This document shows, in pieces, positions 24,969 through 32,077 of a stretch of DNA of 37,557 nucleotides. The stretch covers positions 1 to 37,557 of the IMG/VR virus record IMGVR_UViG_3300009180_000101; one strand, 5' to 3'. This stretch comes from a virus. The translations under genes were made by a program, and so were the position numbers. Below the pieces are notes generated by a model. It had not been told where the DNA came from and did no database searches. It saw only the letters and a list, made by a program, of their open reading frames with translations. Positions within the stretch are counted from its first letter, which is position 1. Each line of letters starts with the position of its first letter.

Positions 24969-25155
24969 TTGGCTCTATGTACTTTTCAAGCCGTAAAATT
25001 CGCTGCGTATCAAAACTGCATAGCGTTGAATAATACTCAGAATGAGTCTTGTTTTCTAAATAGCTACGTTTGGCGCTTTCTAGCTCTTTAATTGCTAGAG
25101 TCTTTGCTGATGGGGGATTGACTAATAACATCCAAAATCTTTTTAATGCGTTCAT
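24961..25155 (-). CDS. Hypothetical helical protein, 64 aa
   Basis: A strong ribosome binding site (AAGGAATC) precedes the ATG. The protein has a hydrophobic N-terminal piece (RFWMLLVNPP) and then a helical region, AIKELESAKRSYLENKTHSE, continuing to TQRILRLEKYIEP. This is a familiar layout of small phage proteins with unknown role. Its first 68 bases lie inside the 3' end of the zinc-ribbon gene in another frame, a long overlap for genes of this size. Confidence 0.75.
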   Translation of the reverse strand: MNALKRFWMLLVNPPSAKTLAIKELESAKRSYLENKTHSEYYSTLCSFDTQRILRLEKYIEPNE

Positions 25156-25282
25156 TTTGATTCCTTTTCGTGGTGCAGTCTTGACAAAACCATTTGCAAG
25201 TCAGACCGCCAGGGTTATTTACTACGCTGCCAGTTACATTATTCTTGCGTTGTTGGCAATTGCTGCAAATTCTTAAGGTCAT
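25088..25282 (-). CDS. Small zinc-ribbon-like protein, 64 aa
   Basis: Cysteines C6 and C9 (CSNC) and C33 and C36 (CQDC), with C29 nearby, suggest a zinc knuckle or ribbon. The rest is basic and helical (KRNQNERIKKILDVISQ). Its start overlaps the lipoprotein stop (ATGA). Such small proteins may bind DNA, RNA or a host enzyme; there is no evidence to choose. Confidence 0.72.
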   Translation of the reverse strand: MTLRICSNCQQRKNNVTGSVVNNPGGLTCKWFCQDCTTKRNQNERIKKILDVISQSPISKDSSN

Positions 25283-25608
25283 CGTCCAAATATCGAGTCA
25301 TAAATAGGTGTCATAGATGATGGATTATAGACGGGCGTGGTATATACCATTGGTGCTACAGGCGCCATTACGGTACCTAGGCTTTGACCTTGTGGGCCAT
25401 AGACGTAGGTAGTATTGCCAGACTGCATGGCAGTGCCAGCAGATTGACCTTGTGGGCCATAAAAGTATTGCGTATTGCCTGATTGTTGAATTGTGCCTAG
25501 ACTTTGCCCTTGAGCGCCGTATAAGTACGTTGTTTGAGCATTACAGCCTGTAATAGTAAATACATAGCCAACAACAAAGCCAGCAATAAAGATAAATATA
25601 GCTTTCAT
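25279..25608 (-). CDS. Lipoprotein with three 20-residue repeats, 109 aa
   Basis: The signal sequence (MKAIFIFIAGFVVGYVF) ends in lipobox ITGC with Cys22, so the mature protein should be lipid-anchored in the envelope. Residues 26-45, 46-65 and 66-81 are tandem copies of (T)xYxYGxQGQSxGTxxQSGN. The tail is Pro/Tyr/Ser-rich. An excellent ribosome binding site (AAGGAGAATTAA) precedes the ATG. A phage lipoprotein made from an early operon could block superinfection, as known lipoproteins such as Llp of T5 do. For this protein that is inference. The 60-bp DNA repeat could change copy number. Confidence 0.82.
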   Translation of the reverse strand: MKAIFIFIAGFVVGYVFTITGCNAQTTYLYGAQGQSLGTIQQSGNTQYFYGPQGQSAGTAMQSGNTTYVYGPQGQSLGTVMAPVAPMVYTTPVYNPSSMTPIYDSIFGR

Positions 25609-25835
25609 TTAATTCTCCTTGCAATTTCTCGTTCTATGTACCACTTTGCCTTGCGTAAATCCTCAATGGCGTCATGCTTCTCATCTGCCCGCCAAATGTA
25701 CTTAACAGCGTTGCCAAGGCAAAAACTCATGTGTTCGGTGACCTGAATACATTCCACCCCTGACGGATGGCTTGTGTAGTGTTTTGGATGGTTTACAGCG
25801 TCATGTTGAGGATTGTTTGGTTCAAAATGGCTCAT
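25605..25835 (-). CDS. DUF3310 protein, 76 aa
   Basis: The sequence NHPKHYTSHPSGVECIQVTE and the following FCLGNAVKYIWRADEKHDAI match the DUF3310 signature found in many phages, sometimes described as nucleotide kinase-like. The C-terminal helix RKAKWYIEREIARR also fits. The biochemical role is unproven. It overlaps the lipoprotein start and the upstream stop by ATGA junctions. Confidence 0.9.
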   Translation of the reverse strand: MSHFEPNNPQHDAVNHPKHYTSHPSGVECIQVTEHMSFCLGNAVKYIWRADEKHDAIEDLRKAKWYIEREIARRIK

Positions 25836-26026
25836 GGATTCTTTGCTTCCTTTAAAAGTTCAATACGCTCACGTGATACACGTAATACGTTGTAGCGTTG
25901 ATGTAGACGTTGTAATACAGACGCTCGCTTCTCGCCAAAGCGTTCTTGTTCCAACATTCCCCAAATATCGGCTTCGGTCATATTACAAAGGACATCATTT
26001 AGTTGACGCCAACTTAGCTTGCTCAT
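25832..26026 (-). CDS. Hypothetical helical protein, 64 aa
   Basis: I chose the ATG at 26026, eight bases after AAGGAG; a TTG at 26032 would add two residues. The protein begins MSKLSWRQLNDVLCNMTEAD and continues IWGMLEQERFGEKRASVLQR, a charged helical pattern seen in small phage proteins with unknown role. It overlaps the DUF3310 start by ATGA and the previous gene by 32 bases. Confidence 0.75.
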   Translation of the reverse strand: MSKLSWRQLNDVLCNMTEADIWGMLEQERFGEKRASVLQRLHQRYNVLRVSRERIELLKEAKNP

Positions 26027-26168
26027 GCTCAATTCTCCTTTCTAATTCAGTAAGGGTTTTCCCTAACTTAATAACCGCACGTTCTGCGGCGTTATAAGTT
26101 CGGTGCCGAATAATGCTTTCAGCTTTTGCTGCTTTTAGCTTTGCTTTTAGTAGCTGTAATCGTTTCAT
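25995..26168 (-). CDS. Hypothetical basic helical protein, 57 aa
   Basis: Hand translation gives a Lys/Ala-rich helix, MKRLQLLKAKLKAAKAESII, then RHRTYNAAERAVIKLGKTLT and ELERRIEHEQ. The strongly amphipathic basic first half could bind nucleic acid. It overlaps the upstream gene by 50 bases and the downstream one by 32, always in a different frame. No clear ribosome binding site precedes its ATG, so translation may depend on coupling. Confidence 0.65.
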   Translation of the reverse strand: MKRLQLLKAKLKAAKAESIIRHRTYNAAERAVIKLGKTLTELERRIEHEQAKLASTK

Positions 26169-26292
26169 CTATAACTTTCTGTTGTTGTACGATAACTTGT
26201 ACAAGTTCTCTAATAATCGTAGCAAGATTGGTATGCGGAGCATATTCGTCAATATCACTAGCTAGTTTTAATGCTTTTTCAATTAATTTCAT
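26119..26292 (-). CDS. Hypothetical protein, 57 aa
   Basis: The protein begins MKLIEKALKLASDIDEYAPH and continues TNLATIIRELVQVIVQQQKV to a Lys/Ser/Ala-rich tail. GAGGAATTGAA before the ATG gives a good ribosome binding site, and the start overlaps the helicase stop (ATGA). The middle helix is amphipathic. No function is recognised. Confidence 0.72.
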   Translation of the reverse strand: MKLIEKALKLASDIDEYAPHTNLATIIRELVQVIVQQQKVIDETITATKSKAKSSKS

Positions 26293-27623
26293 TTCAATTC
26301 CTCAATTGCTATGTCTGAAATAGCCCTCTTATCCTTTAAGGCGTCCCAAATCCTTTGGTCAATCGTTTTATTAGTTAACAAAAGGTAAACCCATACATCG
26401 TGTTTTTGACCGCTACGATGCAAGCGTCCTACTGTTTGCTCATACAACTCAAGGCTCCAAGGCAACGATACAAAGACCATCTTGCTACCGCCATGCTGAA
26501 GATTGAGGCCATGCCCTGCTGATTTAGGGTGAATCAATAGCAACTCAATCTTGCCATCGTTCCAACGCTCAATCGCTTTAGGATCATTGATAGTCTGCGC
26601 GTTGGGGTACCGACGCTTTAATTCTGCTAATTCTTCAACGTAGTTGTAAACAATAATCGTGTTGGCGCGTTGATTCTCTTGTAGCAACTCATCTAATAAA
26701 TCAAACTTGTGGTGCGAAAACCACAAAGGTGTTTGCGTTACGTTCATGCGCCCTGGCGTATTAGACGGCGTAGTTTCAGTCTGATAAATAAAACCTGACG
26801 CCATTTGTTGTAGCTTTCCGGTCACAACGGCTGCGCTAACTGCCGTGATCTCTGTGTCTTTAAACTCAACAACATAATCTTTTTTCATCTTTTCGTATGG
26901 GGCGCGGTCTGTCAGATCGCAACTTAACTCGACAACATGGCATGGCGGCAACGTATCAGCGTATTCGCCAGCTTCTAAAACAAACGTAGCAGGCTTAATC
27001 TTTTCCATGACTTTTCCTAATGAGCCTACACGCGGCTCCCACTCGCCAAAGTCTTTATTAACTAGGACGAAATACTGTTGCATAAACGCGCCTTTGGCAC
27101 GTCCTAATAAATTCTGATCGACAATTTTGCACTGACCAAAGACATCCTCTAAACCATTGCTAGTAAAGCTACCTGTCAAACCCCAACGAACTTTAAATGG
27201 GTCTAGCACTTTAGATAGCGCTTTAAATCGTGCGCCTGATGGGTTCTTTAGCCGTGTTAACTCGTCAAATACAATGCCATCAAAATCTAAAAATTGCTCT
27301 GATAACCATTGCAAACTGTCGTAGTTAACTACTACTACTTTGGACTTACTACGCAGCGCTTTAAGACGTTGGTCAGGTGTGCCTACAGCAACGCTTAGGG
27401 TTAACCCTGTAGCCCACTTGGGTTGTTCTACAGGCCATACATCCGTACAGACGCGCTTAGGGGCAAGAACAAGCCAACGCTTGACTAACCCCTGCTTGAT
27501 GGCGTCTTGCATCGCTGTGAGCGTTATAGCCGTCTTGCCAGCGCCTACGGGCGCTAAGATCATGGCTCTGTCTTTCTCAAACAAAAAGTCAGCCGCCGTG
27601 TCTTGATAAGGGCGCAATTTCAT
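26289..27623 (-). CDS. SNF2/SF2-type DNA helicase
   Basis: The 444-residue protein has the SF2 motor motifs. APVGAGKTA (Walker A) is at residues 24-32, FDELT at 119-123 (DEAD-box position), GLTGSFTSNGLED is motif III, and KSAGHGLNLQHG and EQTVGRLHRSGQ are motifs V and VI. The last is typical of SNF2-like helicases. I chose the ATG at 27623, which overlaps the VRR-NUC stop; an in-frame ATG at 27638 would add five residues. It should unwind or translocate on DNA. Being paired with VRR-NUC, a common phage arrangement, suggests recombination or replication restart. Confidence 0.92.
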   Translation of the reverse strand: MKLRPYQDTAADFLFEKDRAMILAPVGAGKTAITLTAMQDAIKQGLVKRWLVLAPKRVCTDVWPVEQPKWATGLTLSVAVGTPDQRLKALRSKSKVVVVNYDSLQWLSEQFLDFDGIVFDELTRLKNPSGARFKALSKVLDPFKVRWGLTGSFTSNGLEDVFGQCKIVDQNLLGRAKGAFMQQYFVLVNKDFGEWEPRVGSLGKVMEKIKPATFVLEAGEYADTLPPCHVVELSCDLTDRAPYEKMKKDYVVEFKDTEITAVSAAVVTGKLQQMASGFIYQTETTPSNTPGRMNVTQTPLWFSHHKFDLLDELLQENQRANTIIVYNYVEELAELKRRYPNAQTINDPKAIERWNDGKIELLLIHPKSAGHGLNLQHGGSKMVFVSLPWSLELYEQTVGRLHRSGQKHDVWVYLLLTNKTIDQRIWDALKDKRAISDIAIEELK

Positions 27624-27895
27624 ACGTGGCTCATCCAAGTGTCAATATGGTCTTTAGTCCATAGGCAAGCGTAGTTTTGGTTAAGTTGTTTAAGATTACG
27701 GGCGTGGATGCCTTGTAGCGCAGACAACTTGCCCCCTTCGGTTTTTAGCTCAACGAACCACGTCTGCCCACCTGGTAAGCAAGCAATGCGGTCAGCTACC
27801 CCGCGTTGGTTAGGGGATCTGAACTTGTAGGTAATGCCCCCAAGGGACATTACAGCCCAGATAAAGTATTTTTCGATTTCAGTTTCTTTTGTCAT
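27620..27895 (-). CDS. VRR-NUC domain nuclease, 91 aa
   Basis: The protein is a stand-alone VRR-NUC domain of the PD-(D/E)XK fold. The active-site pattern is visible: GVADR with Asp35, VELKT with Glu49 and Lys51, and Gln61 in the following helix. Family members include Holliday-junction-type and flap nucleases. In phages it is usually coupled with an SNF2-like helicase, as here. This is the first gene of the leftward operon. No ribosome binding site is clear before the ATG, so a short or leaderless message is possible. Confidence 0.9.
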   Translation of the reverse strand: MTKETEIEKYFIWAVMSLGGITYKFRSPNQRGVADRIACLPGGQTWFVELKTEGGKLSALQGIHARNLKQLNQNYACLWTKDHIDTWMSHV

Positions 27896-27923
27896 GTGGT
27901 AAATATATCACAGTAAAAAAGTT

Positions 27924-27952
27924 TTGCACAACATTTATTTTTAGGGTATAGT
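27924..27952 (+). promoter_or_regulatory. Sigma-70 promoter for the replication operon
   Basis: TTGCAC (27924-27929) and TATAGT (27947-27952) are separated by exactly 17 bases. They point rightward to the gene at 27986, which has its own ribosome binding site AAAGGAAA. The match is good but untested. Confidence 0.62.
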
Positions 27953-27966
27953 GGAATCTCAGTCAA
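27938..27966 (-). promoter_or_regulatory. Putative leftward promoter for the nuclease-helicase operon
   Basis: On the minus strand TTGACT (27961-27966) and TAAAAA (27938-27943) are separated by 17 bases. A second -10 candidate, TATATT, lies nearer to the VRR-NUC start with TTGTGC 18 bases upstream. The leftward -35/-10 pair covers the rightward -10, so the two directions may compete for polymerase. Confidence 0.42.
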
Positions 27967-27985
27967 CTAAAGTAAAGGAAACAAA

Positions 27986-29125
27986 ATGAACGCTCCCGTC
28001 TTACATTCCCGTGTTGTTGGTGGTTCTACAGCCAAGCGGGTTATAGCTTGTCCTGGCTCAGTAGCCCTATGCGCGGCCATGCCACCTAAACCTTCTAGCA
28101 AATACGCTGACGAAGGCACCCTACTTCATAACGTCATGGATATTATTCTTTCTACAGGTCAAACGCCTGAATCCTGTTTTGGTATGAAGTATGGCGATAT
28201 CAAACTAACTGATGAACTCATTAATGAAAAAGTTTACCCAGCACTGCGGGCATTAGATGAGATTGACCCTAATAAGGAAATGGAATATGCAACAGAAACG
28301 CGTGTTGGCTTCGGTGATTTTCTTCCTGATGTGTTTGGCAGCACCGATCTTCTTGGCCGTATTGGTAGACGAGCTTTCATCCTTGACTGGAAGTTTGGCT
28401 CAGGAGTTGCGGTTGATGCCGAAGAAAACGATCAACTTATGTTCTACGCAGCCGCAGCTATGCGAACCCCCGAAGTCCAATGGGTATTTGATGATTGTGA
28501 CGAAATCGAGTGCATCATTGTCCAGCCGCCAAGTGTAAAGCGTTGGGTTACAACTACTAAACGCATTAAAGAATTTGAAACAGACCTCAAAGCAGCCGTC
28601 AAGATAGCATCTAAGCCTGATGCGCCTTTGTTTGCAGGTGAGCATTGTCGTTGGTGTGCTGCCAAGCCCACTTGTCCTTTAATGACAGGCGCAGTTGAAC
28701 GCGCCCTACACGCTCAAATTGACATACTAGATGTAGCTCAAATAGCGAGCTACTTAAAAAAAGCCGATACGCTAGAGCAATGGATTGCTGATCTGCGTGG
28801 GTTAGCGCACCAAGTCTTAGAAGTAGGTAAACCTATCCCTGGTTACAAGTTAGTAGCTAAACGAGCTACCCGCCAATGGGTTGACGATGATGAAGCTTTG
28901 GTTGCCATGATGAATGAGGGTATACCCGAAGATGAGCTAATTGTTAGTAAAATAGTATCCCCTGCACAAGCAGAAAAAGTATTGAAAAAGCATGGCAAGC
29001 AATTGCCTGCCGATCAAGTAGTAGCAGTAAGCAGTGGCAGTACGATGGTTGAGGATTCTGATCCAAGACCAACAGTTTTACAAATCGGGCAGCAACTTAC
29101 CGCAGCCCTCTCTAAACTTCAATAA
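27986..29125 (+). CDS. DUF2800 PD-(D/E)XK nuclease, Cas4/RecB-like
   Basis: The 379-residue protein matches DUF2800. It has an N-terminal RVIACPGSVALC, an EGTLLHNVMD helix with His, catalytic GSTDLLG (Asp121), ILDWKFG (Asp134, Lys136) and the Tyr helix QLMFYAAAAM. A cysteine cluster, HCRWCAAKPTCPL, at about residues 220-232 recalls the iron-sulphur site of Cas4 and AddB. It probably processes DNA ends for recombination or replication. The gene opens the rightward replication operon. AAAGGAAA lies before the ATG. Confidence 0.9.
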   Translation: MNAPVLHSRVVGGSTAKRVIACPGSVALCAAMPPKPSSKYADEGTLLHNVMDIILSTGQTPESCFGMKYGDIKLTDELINEKVYPALRALDEIDPNKEMEYATETRVGFGDFLPDVFGSTDLLGRIGRRAFILDWKFGSGVAVDAEENDQLMFYAAAAMRTPEVQWVFDDCDEIECIIVQPPSVKRWVTTTKRIKEFETDLKAAVKIASKPDAPLFAGEHCRWCAAKPTCPLMTGAVERALHAQIDILDVAQIASYLKKADTLEQWIADLRGLAHQVLEVGKPIPGYKLVAKRATRQWVDDDEALVAMMNEGIPEDELIVSKIVSPAQAEKVLKKHGKQLPADQVVAVSSGSTMVEDSDPRPTVLQIGQQLTAALSKLQ

Positions 29126-29135
29126 GGAATCAATC

Positions 29136-29792
29136 ATGTCTAATTTAACAACATTCTCCGGTGCAAATTTACCTTCAGTAAAGTCATTAGCAACTGCGTT
29201 GCGTACCATTGAAACTGATGTAGGCGCAGCAGGTACCGTCATTATTAAGATGGACAAAACAGGGCATTGGGTATTTGGTGCAGATCAGACCGAAATCGAA
29301 GATGCTTCCACATGGGCAGTTAATCCTTTCTCATTTGTTCACGGCTATATTGCGTGGGGCGATGGCGAAGTATTGGCTGAGAAAATGGTTAGCGTAAGCC
29401 AGCCATTGCCTGAACTTGAAGCAGCGCCTCCTGGTGCTAAAAAAGGTTGGGAAACTCAAGTTGGTATGTCTATCAAATGTCTTGATGGTGAAGATAAAGG
29501 CATGGAAGCCCGTTATACAACAACTTCGGTTGGCGGTAAAAAAGGCGTTCAAGCTTTAGCAGTTGCCATTGCTACGCAGGTAGAAAAAGACCAAGACAAA
29601 CCAGTACCAGTAGTACAACTTGGTAAAGAGCATTACACCCATAAATCATACGGACGTATTTTTACCCCTGTTTTCAAAGTATTGGAATGGGTTGGTATGG
29701 ATGGTGAAGCCCCAGCCGAAGAAGCGCCTGAAGCATTAGACGCGCCTGAAGCTGAAGCCGCGCCAGTGCGTCGCCGTCGTATAGGAGCTTAA
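29136..29792 (+). CDS. Conserved phage protein, possible ssDNA-binding protein
   Basis: I chose the ATG at 29136, preceded by AATAAGGAATC; the longer frame from 29034 would overlap the nuclease. The 218-residue protein begins SNLTTFSGANLPSVKSLATA and contains SFVHGYIAWGDGEVLAEKMV and a KGWETQVGMSIKC segment. The tail is acidic and Ala/Pro-rich but ends in basic RRRRIGA. In related operons an ssDNA-binding protein occupies the place between DUF2800 and the polymerase, so that role is inferred from position. I see no firm OB-fold motif. Confidence 0.6.
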   Translation: MSNLTTFSGANLPSVKSLATALRTIETDVGAAGTVIIKMDKTGHWVFGADQTEIEDASTWAVNPFSFVHGYIAWGDGEVLAEKMVSVSQPLPELEAAPPGAKKGWETQVGMSIKCLDGEDKGMEARYTTTSVGGKKGVQALAVAIATQVEKDQDKPVPVVQLGKEHYTHKSYGRIFTPVFKVLEWVGMDGEAPAEEAPEALDAPEAEAAPVRRRRIGA

Positions 29793-29793
29793 T

Positions 29794-29961
29794 ATGTCTA
29801 TCAAACTAGACCTTGTTATTGAAGAAGTGAATGGTGTTCTCATGGCATTAGGCAAAGCGCCTTATGAAATGGCTCAACCAATCATTGACAAAATCAAATC
29901 ACAAGCTATCCCACAAGTGCAACCTGTTGCGCCTGCGGAAGCAGAAGTAGTAGCAGAGTAA
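29794..29961 (+). CDS. Small conserved phage protein, 55 aa
   Basis: Hand translation gives MSIKLDLVIEEVNGVLMALG and then KAPYEMAQPIIDKIKSQAIP with an Ala/Val/Glu-rich tail. AGGAG precedes the ATG. This E-E-x-N-x-V-L-x-A-L-G-K-x-P-Y pattern is a familiar short protein in phage replication regions. Its function is unknown. Confidence 0.78.
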   Translation: MSIKLDLVIEEVNGVLMALGKAPYEMAQPIIDKIKSQAIPQVQPVAPAEAEVVAE

Positions 29962-30041
29962 AAAATAGGGGTGGTTGACATTATTCAGTTCTATGGCTCG
30001 CAGAGATTTCAGGACTAAGAAGGATACCGCCCCTACCCTAT

Positions 30042-32018
30042 ATGACAATACTTTATTTGGATTACGAAACGCGTAGCCGATGCGACTTACGCAGTCGCGG
30101 GGCTTATAACTACGCACGGGATCCTAGCACCGAGATTATCTGCATGGCGTATGCTTTTGATGACGAAGAAGTAGCTTTATGGGAACCTTTTGCAACCTTT
30201 CCACAGAAAATTATTGACCATATTCTTTCTGGTGGTCAGATCAGAGCGCATAACGCTGGCTTTGACCGTTTGATTACTGAATACGTTTTATGTCAAGACT
30301 TTGACGTTCCTACCCCTTATTTATCACAGTGGTATTGCACTGCTGCACAAGCACGGGCTAACTGCGCTCCAGGCTCATTAGAGGACGTTGGACGCTTTGC
30401 TAGTAGCAGTATGCGTAAAGACCATCGAGGCAATCAATTGATACGCCTGTTGTGTATCCCAAGGGCAGATGGTACATTTAATACAGACCCCACCTTGCTG
30501 GCAGAAATGGGTAACTACGCCCTACAAGATGTCAGAACCATGCGGGCGATCTCTAAAGCTATGAGGGAGTTATCTTCTGATGAGCTTATGGACTATCATG
30601 TCAACGAGCGCATCAATGATCGCGGCGTGTTATTAGACAAGCCACTAGCTGAGTCTGCGATTCGTTATGCAAGTCATGAGCTTGCAGAGATCGAGAATCT
30701 TGTATCTGAAATAACCCAAGGCGAAATTTCATCGGTGCGCTCACCTCGCATGAAAGAATGGGTACTTGCCCGTGTTGGCGATGATGCCAAAAAACTCATG
30801 GAGAATTACAAAGATGGTGATAAAAAGTATTCAATTGACAAAGCTGTTAGGGCGAACCTTCTCATCCTTGCCGAAGAAAACCCAGAGCAAATACCGCCGG
30901 AAGTTGCTGATGTTATCCAATGTGCGGACGACCTTTGGGCGTCGAGCGTTGCCAAATTTAATCGTTTAAAGGATTTAGCTGATGTCGAAGATGATCGAGT
31001 TAGAGGTGCTTTTGTATTTGCTGGCGGCAGCGCCACCGGGCGTGCTTCTAGCTATGGAGCGCAAGTCCATAACTTTACTCGCAGATGTGCCACCGATCCC
31101 GATGCCGTCAGACAAGCAATGGTTAGAGGCCACTCAATTGTCCCTGCCTTTGGACGACGAGTTACTGATGTCCTCAAAGGAATGTTACGACCTGCCCTTA
31201 TACCCCAACGGGGAAAATCATTAGTTGTTGCTGATTGGGCGGGCATTGAAGCTAGGGTAAACCCTTGGCTATCTAATTGCCCTGCTGGCATTAAAAAATT
31301 AGAGTTGTTTGAGCATGGCGATGACATTTACAAAGTTAATGCAAGTGCAACATTCCACGTTCCTGTCGCTGATGTAAACAATGAGCAACGTCAGATTGGT
31401 AAAGTCCAAGAGTTAGCCTGTGGCTTTGCAGGTGGCATAGGAGCGTTCGCTGCAATGGGGCGCGCCTATGGCATTTTGTTACCTGAGCCTCAAGCCAAGC
31501 GAATGGTCGCAGCGTGGCGGATGGCTAATCCTTGGGCGGTTCCTTATTGGCAAGACCTTGAAGAAGCCTACACAAGAGCGATGCGAAACCCTAAACACGA
31601 ATTTAGCGCAGGTAGGGTTTGTTATATGTACGATGGCTTGCATCTTTGGTATGCTCTACCTTCTGGGCGTGTACTTTGTTACCCGTTTGCAAGAACAGAA
31701 GCGGACGGAATAACGTACGCTAAGTCAGCGTGGAAACCCGCAGCAGACGCTAAAGAATGGCCTAGAGCAAGATTGTGGAAAGGATTGGCTTGTGAAAATA
31801 TTACTCAAGCTGTTGCTAATGATTTACTGCGTCATTCTCTACGCAAGTTGGATGATGTTGTTCTTCATGTCCACGATGAAATCGTGGTTGAATGTTTAAC
31901 TGAAAATATAGATAACGTGATCGCTAATATGCAAGATGTGATGTGTACGCCACCTGATTGGGCTAAGGGAATACCCCTAGGTGTAGAAATCCATTCAATG
32001 CAGCGTTACGGTAAATAA
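30042..32018 (+). CDS. DNA polymerase, family A
   Basis: The 658-residue protein combines a 3'-5' exonuclease and a polymerase. Exo I is LDYETR (Asp7, Glu9); exo II has HNAGFDR near residue 72; exo III is ALQDVRTM. Polymerase motif A is VVADWAGIEAR (Asp near 397), motif B runs QIGKVQELACGFAGG, and motif C is VHDEIVVE (Asp near 611). It should copy the phage genome, possibly with the clamp at 36286. The only ribosome-binding-like AAGGA is 17 bases before the ATG. A short frame from 29994 runs across the start and might couple translation. Confidence 0.94.
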   Translation: MTILYLDYETRSRCDLRSRGAYNYARDPSTEIICMAYAFDDEEVALWEPFATFPQKIIDHILSGGQIRAHNAGFDRLITEYVLCQDFDVPTPYLSQWYCTAAQARANCAPGSLEDVGRFASSSMRKDHRGNQLIRLLCIPRADGTFNTDPTLLAEMGNYALQDVRTMRAISKAMRELSSDELMDYHVNERINDRGVLLDKPLAESAIRYASHELAEIENLVSEITQGEISSVRSPRMKEWVLARVGDDAKKLMENYKDGDKKYSIDKAVRANLLILAEENPEQIPPEVADVIQCADDLWASSVAKFNRLKDLADVEDDRVRGAFVFAGGSATGRASSYGAQVHNFTRRCATDPDAVRQAMVRGHSIVPAFGRRVTDVLKGMLRPALIPQRGKSLVVADWAGIEARVNPWLSNCPAGIKKLELFEHGDDIYKVNASATFHVPVADVNNEQRQIGKVQELACGFAGGIGAFAAMGRAYGILLPEPQAKRMVAAWRMANPWAVPYWQDLEEAYTRAMRNPKHEFSAGRVCYMYDGLHLWYALPSGRVLCYPFARTEADGITYAKSAWKPAADAKEWPRARLWKGLACENITQAVANDLLRHSLRKLDDVVLHVHDEIVVECLTENIDNVIANMQDVMCTPPDWAKGIPLGVEIHSMQRYGK

Positions 32019-32025
32019 AAAAAAC

Positions 32026-32052
32026 ACCCCCTAGGTCTTTAGGCTAGGGGGT
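32026..32052. terminator. Nine-base-pair hairpin between polymerase and primase genes
   Basis: ACCCCCTAG (32026-32034) pairs with CTAGGGGGT (32044-32052) around a nine-base loop. The A run sits before the stem, so the intrinsic-terminator orientation is leftward, although no leftward gene ends here. On the rightward message it would be a strong intercistronic hairpin. The CCCCCTAGG core resembles ACCCCCCTAGGGC at 111-123. Confidence 0.6.
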
Positions 32053-32077
32053 AACCCTCACGAAAGGTAGTCCATAA

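Noticed and set aside
25534-26097. Rightward open frames of 70 and 94 codons
   Set aside because: They are antisense to a tightly coupled leftward operon whose members have good ribosome binding sites or known families.
29994-30077. 27-codon frame starting MARRDFRTKK before the polymerase
   Set aside because: It has no ribosome binding site and runs into the polymerase gene. It is kept only as a possible coupling leader.
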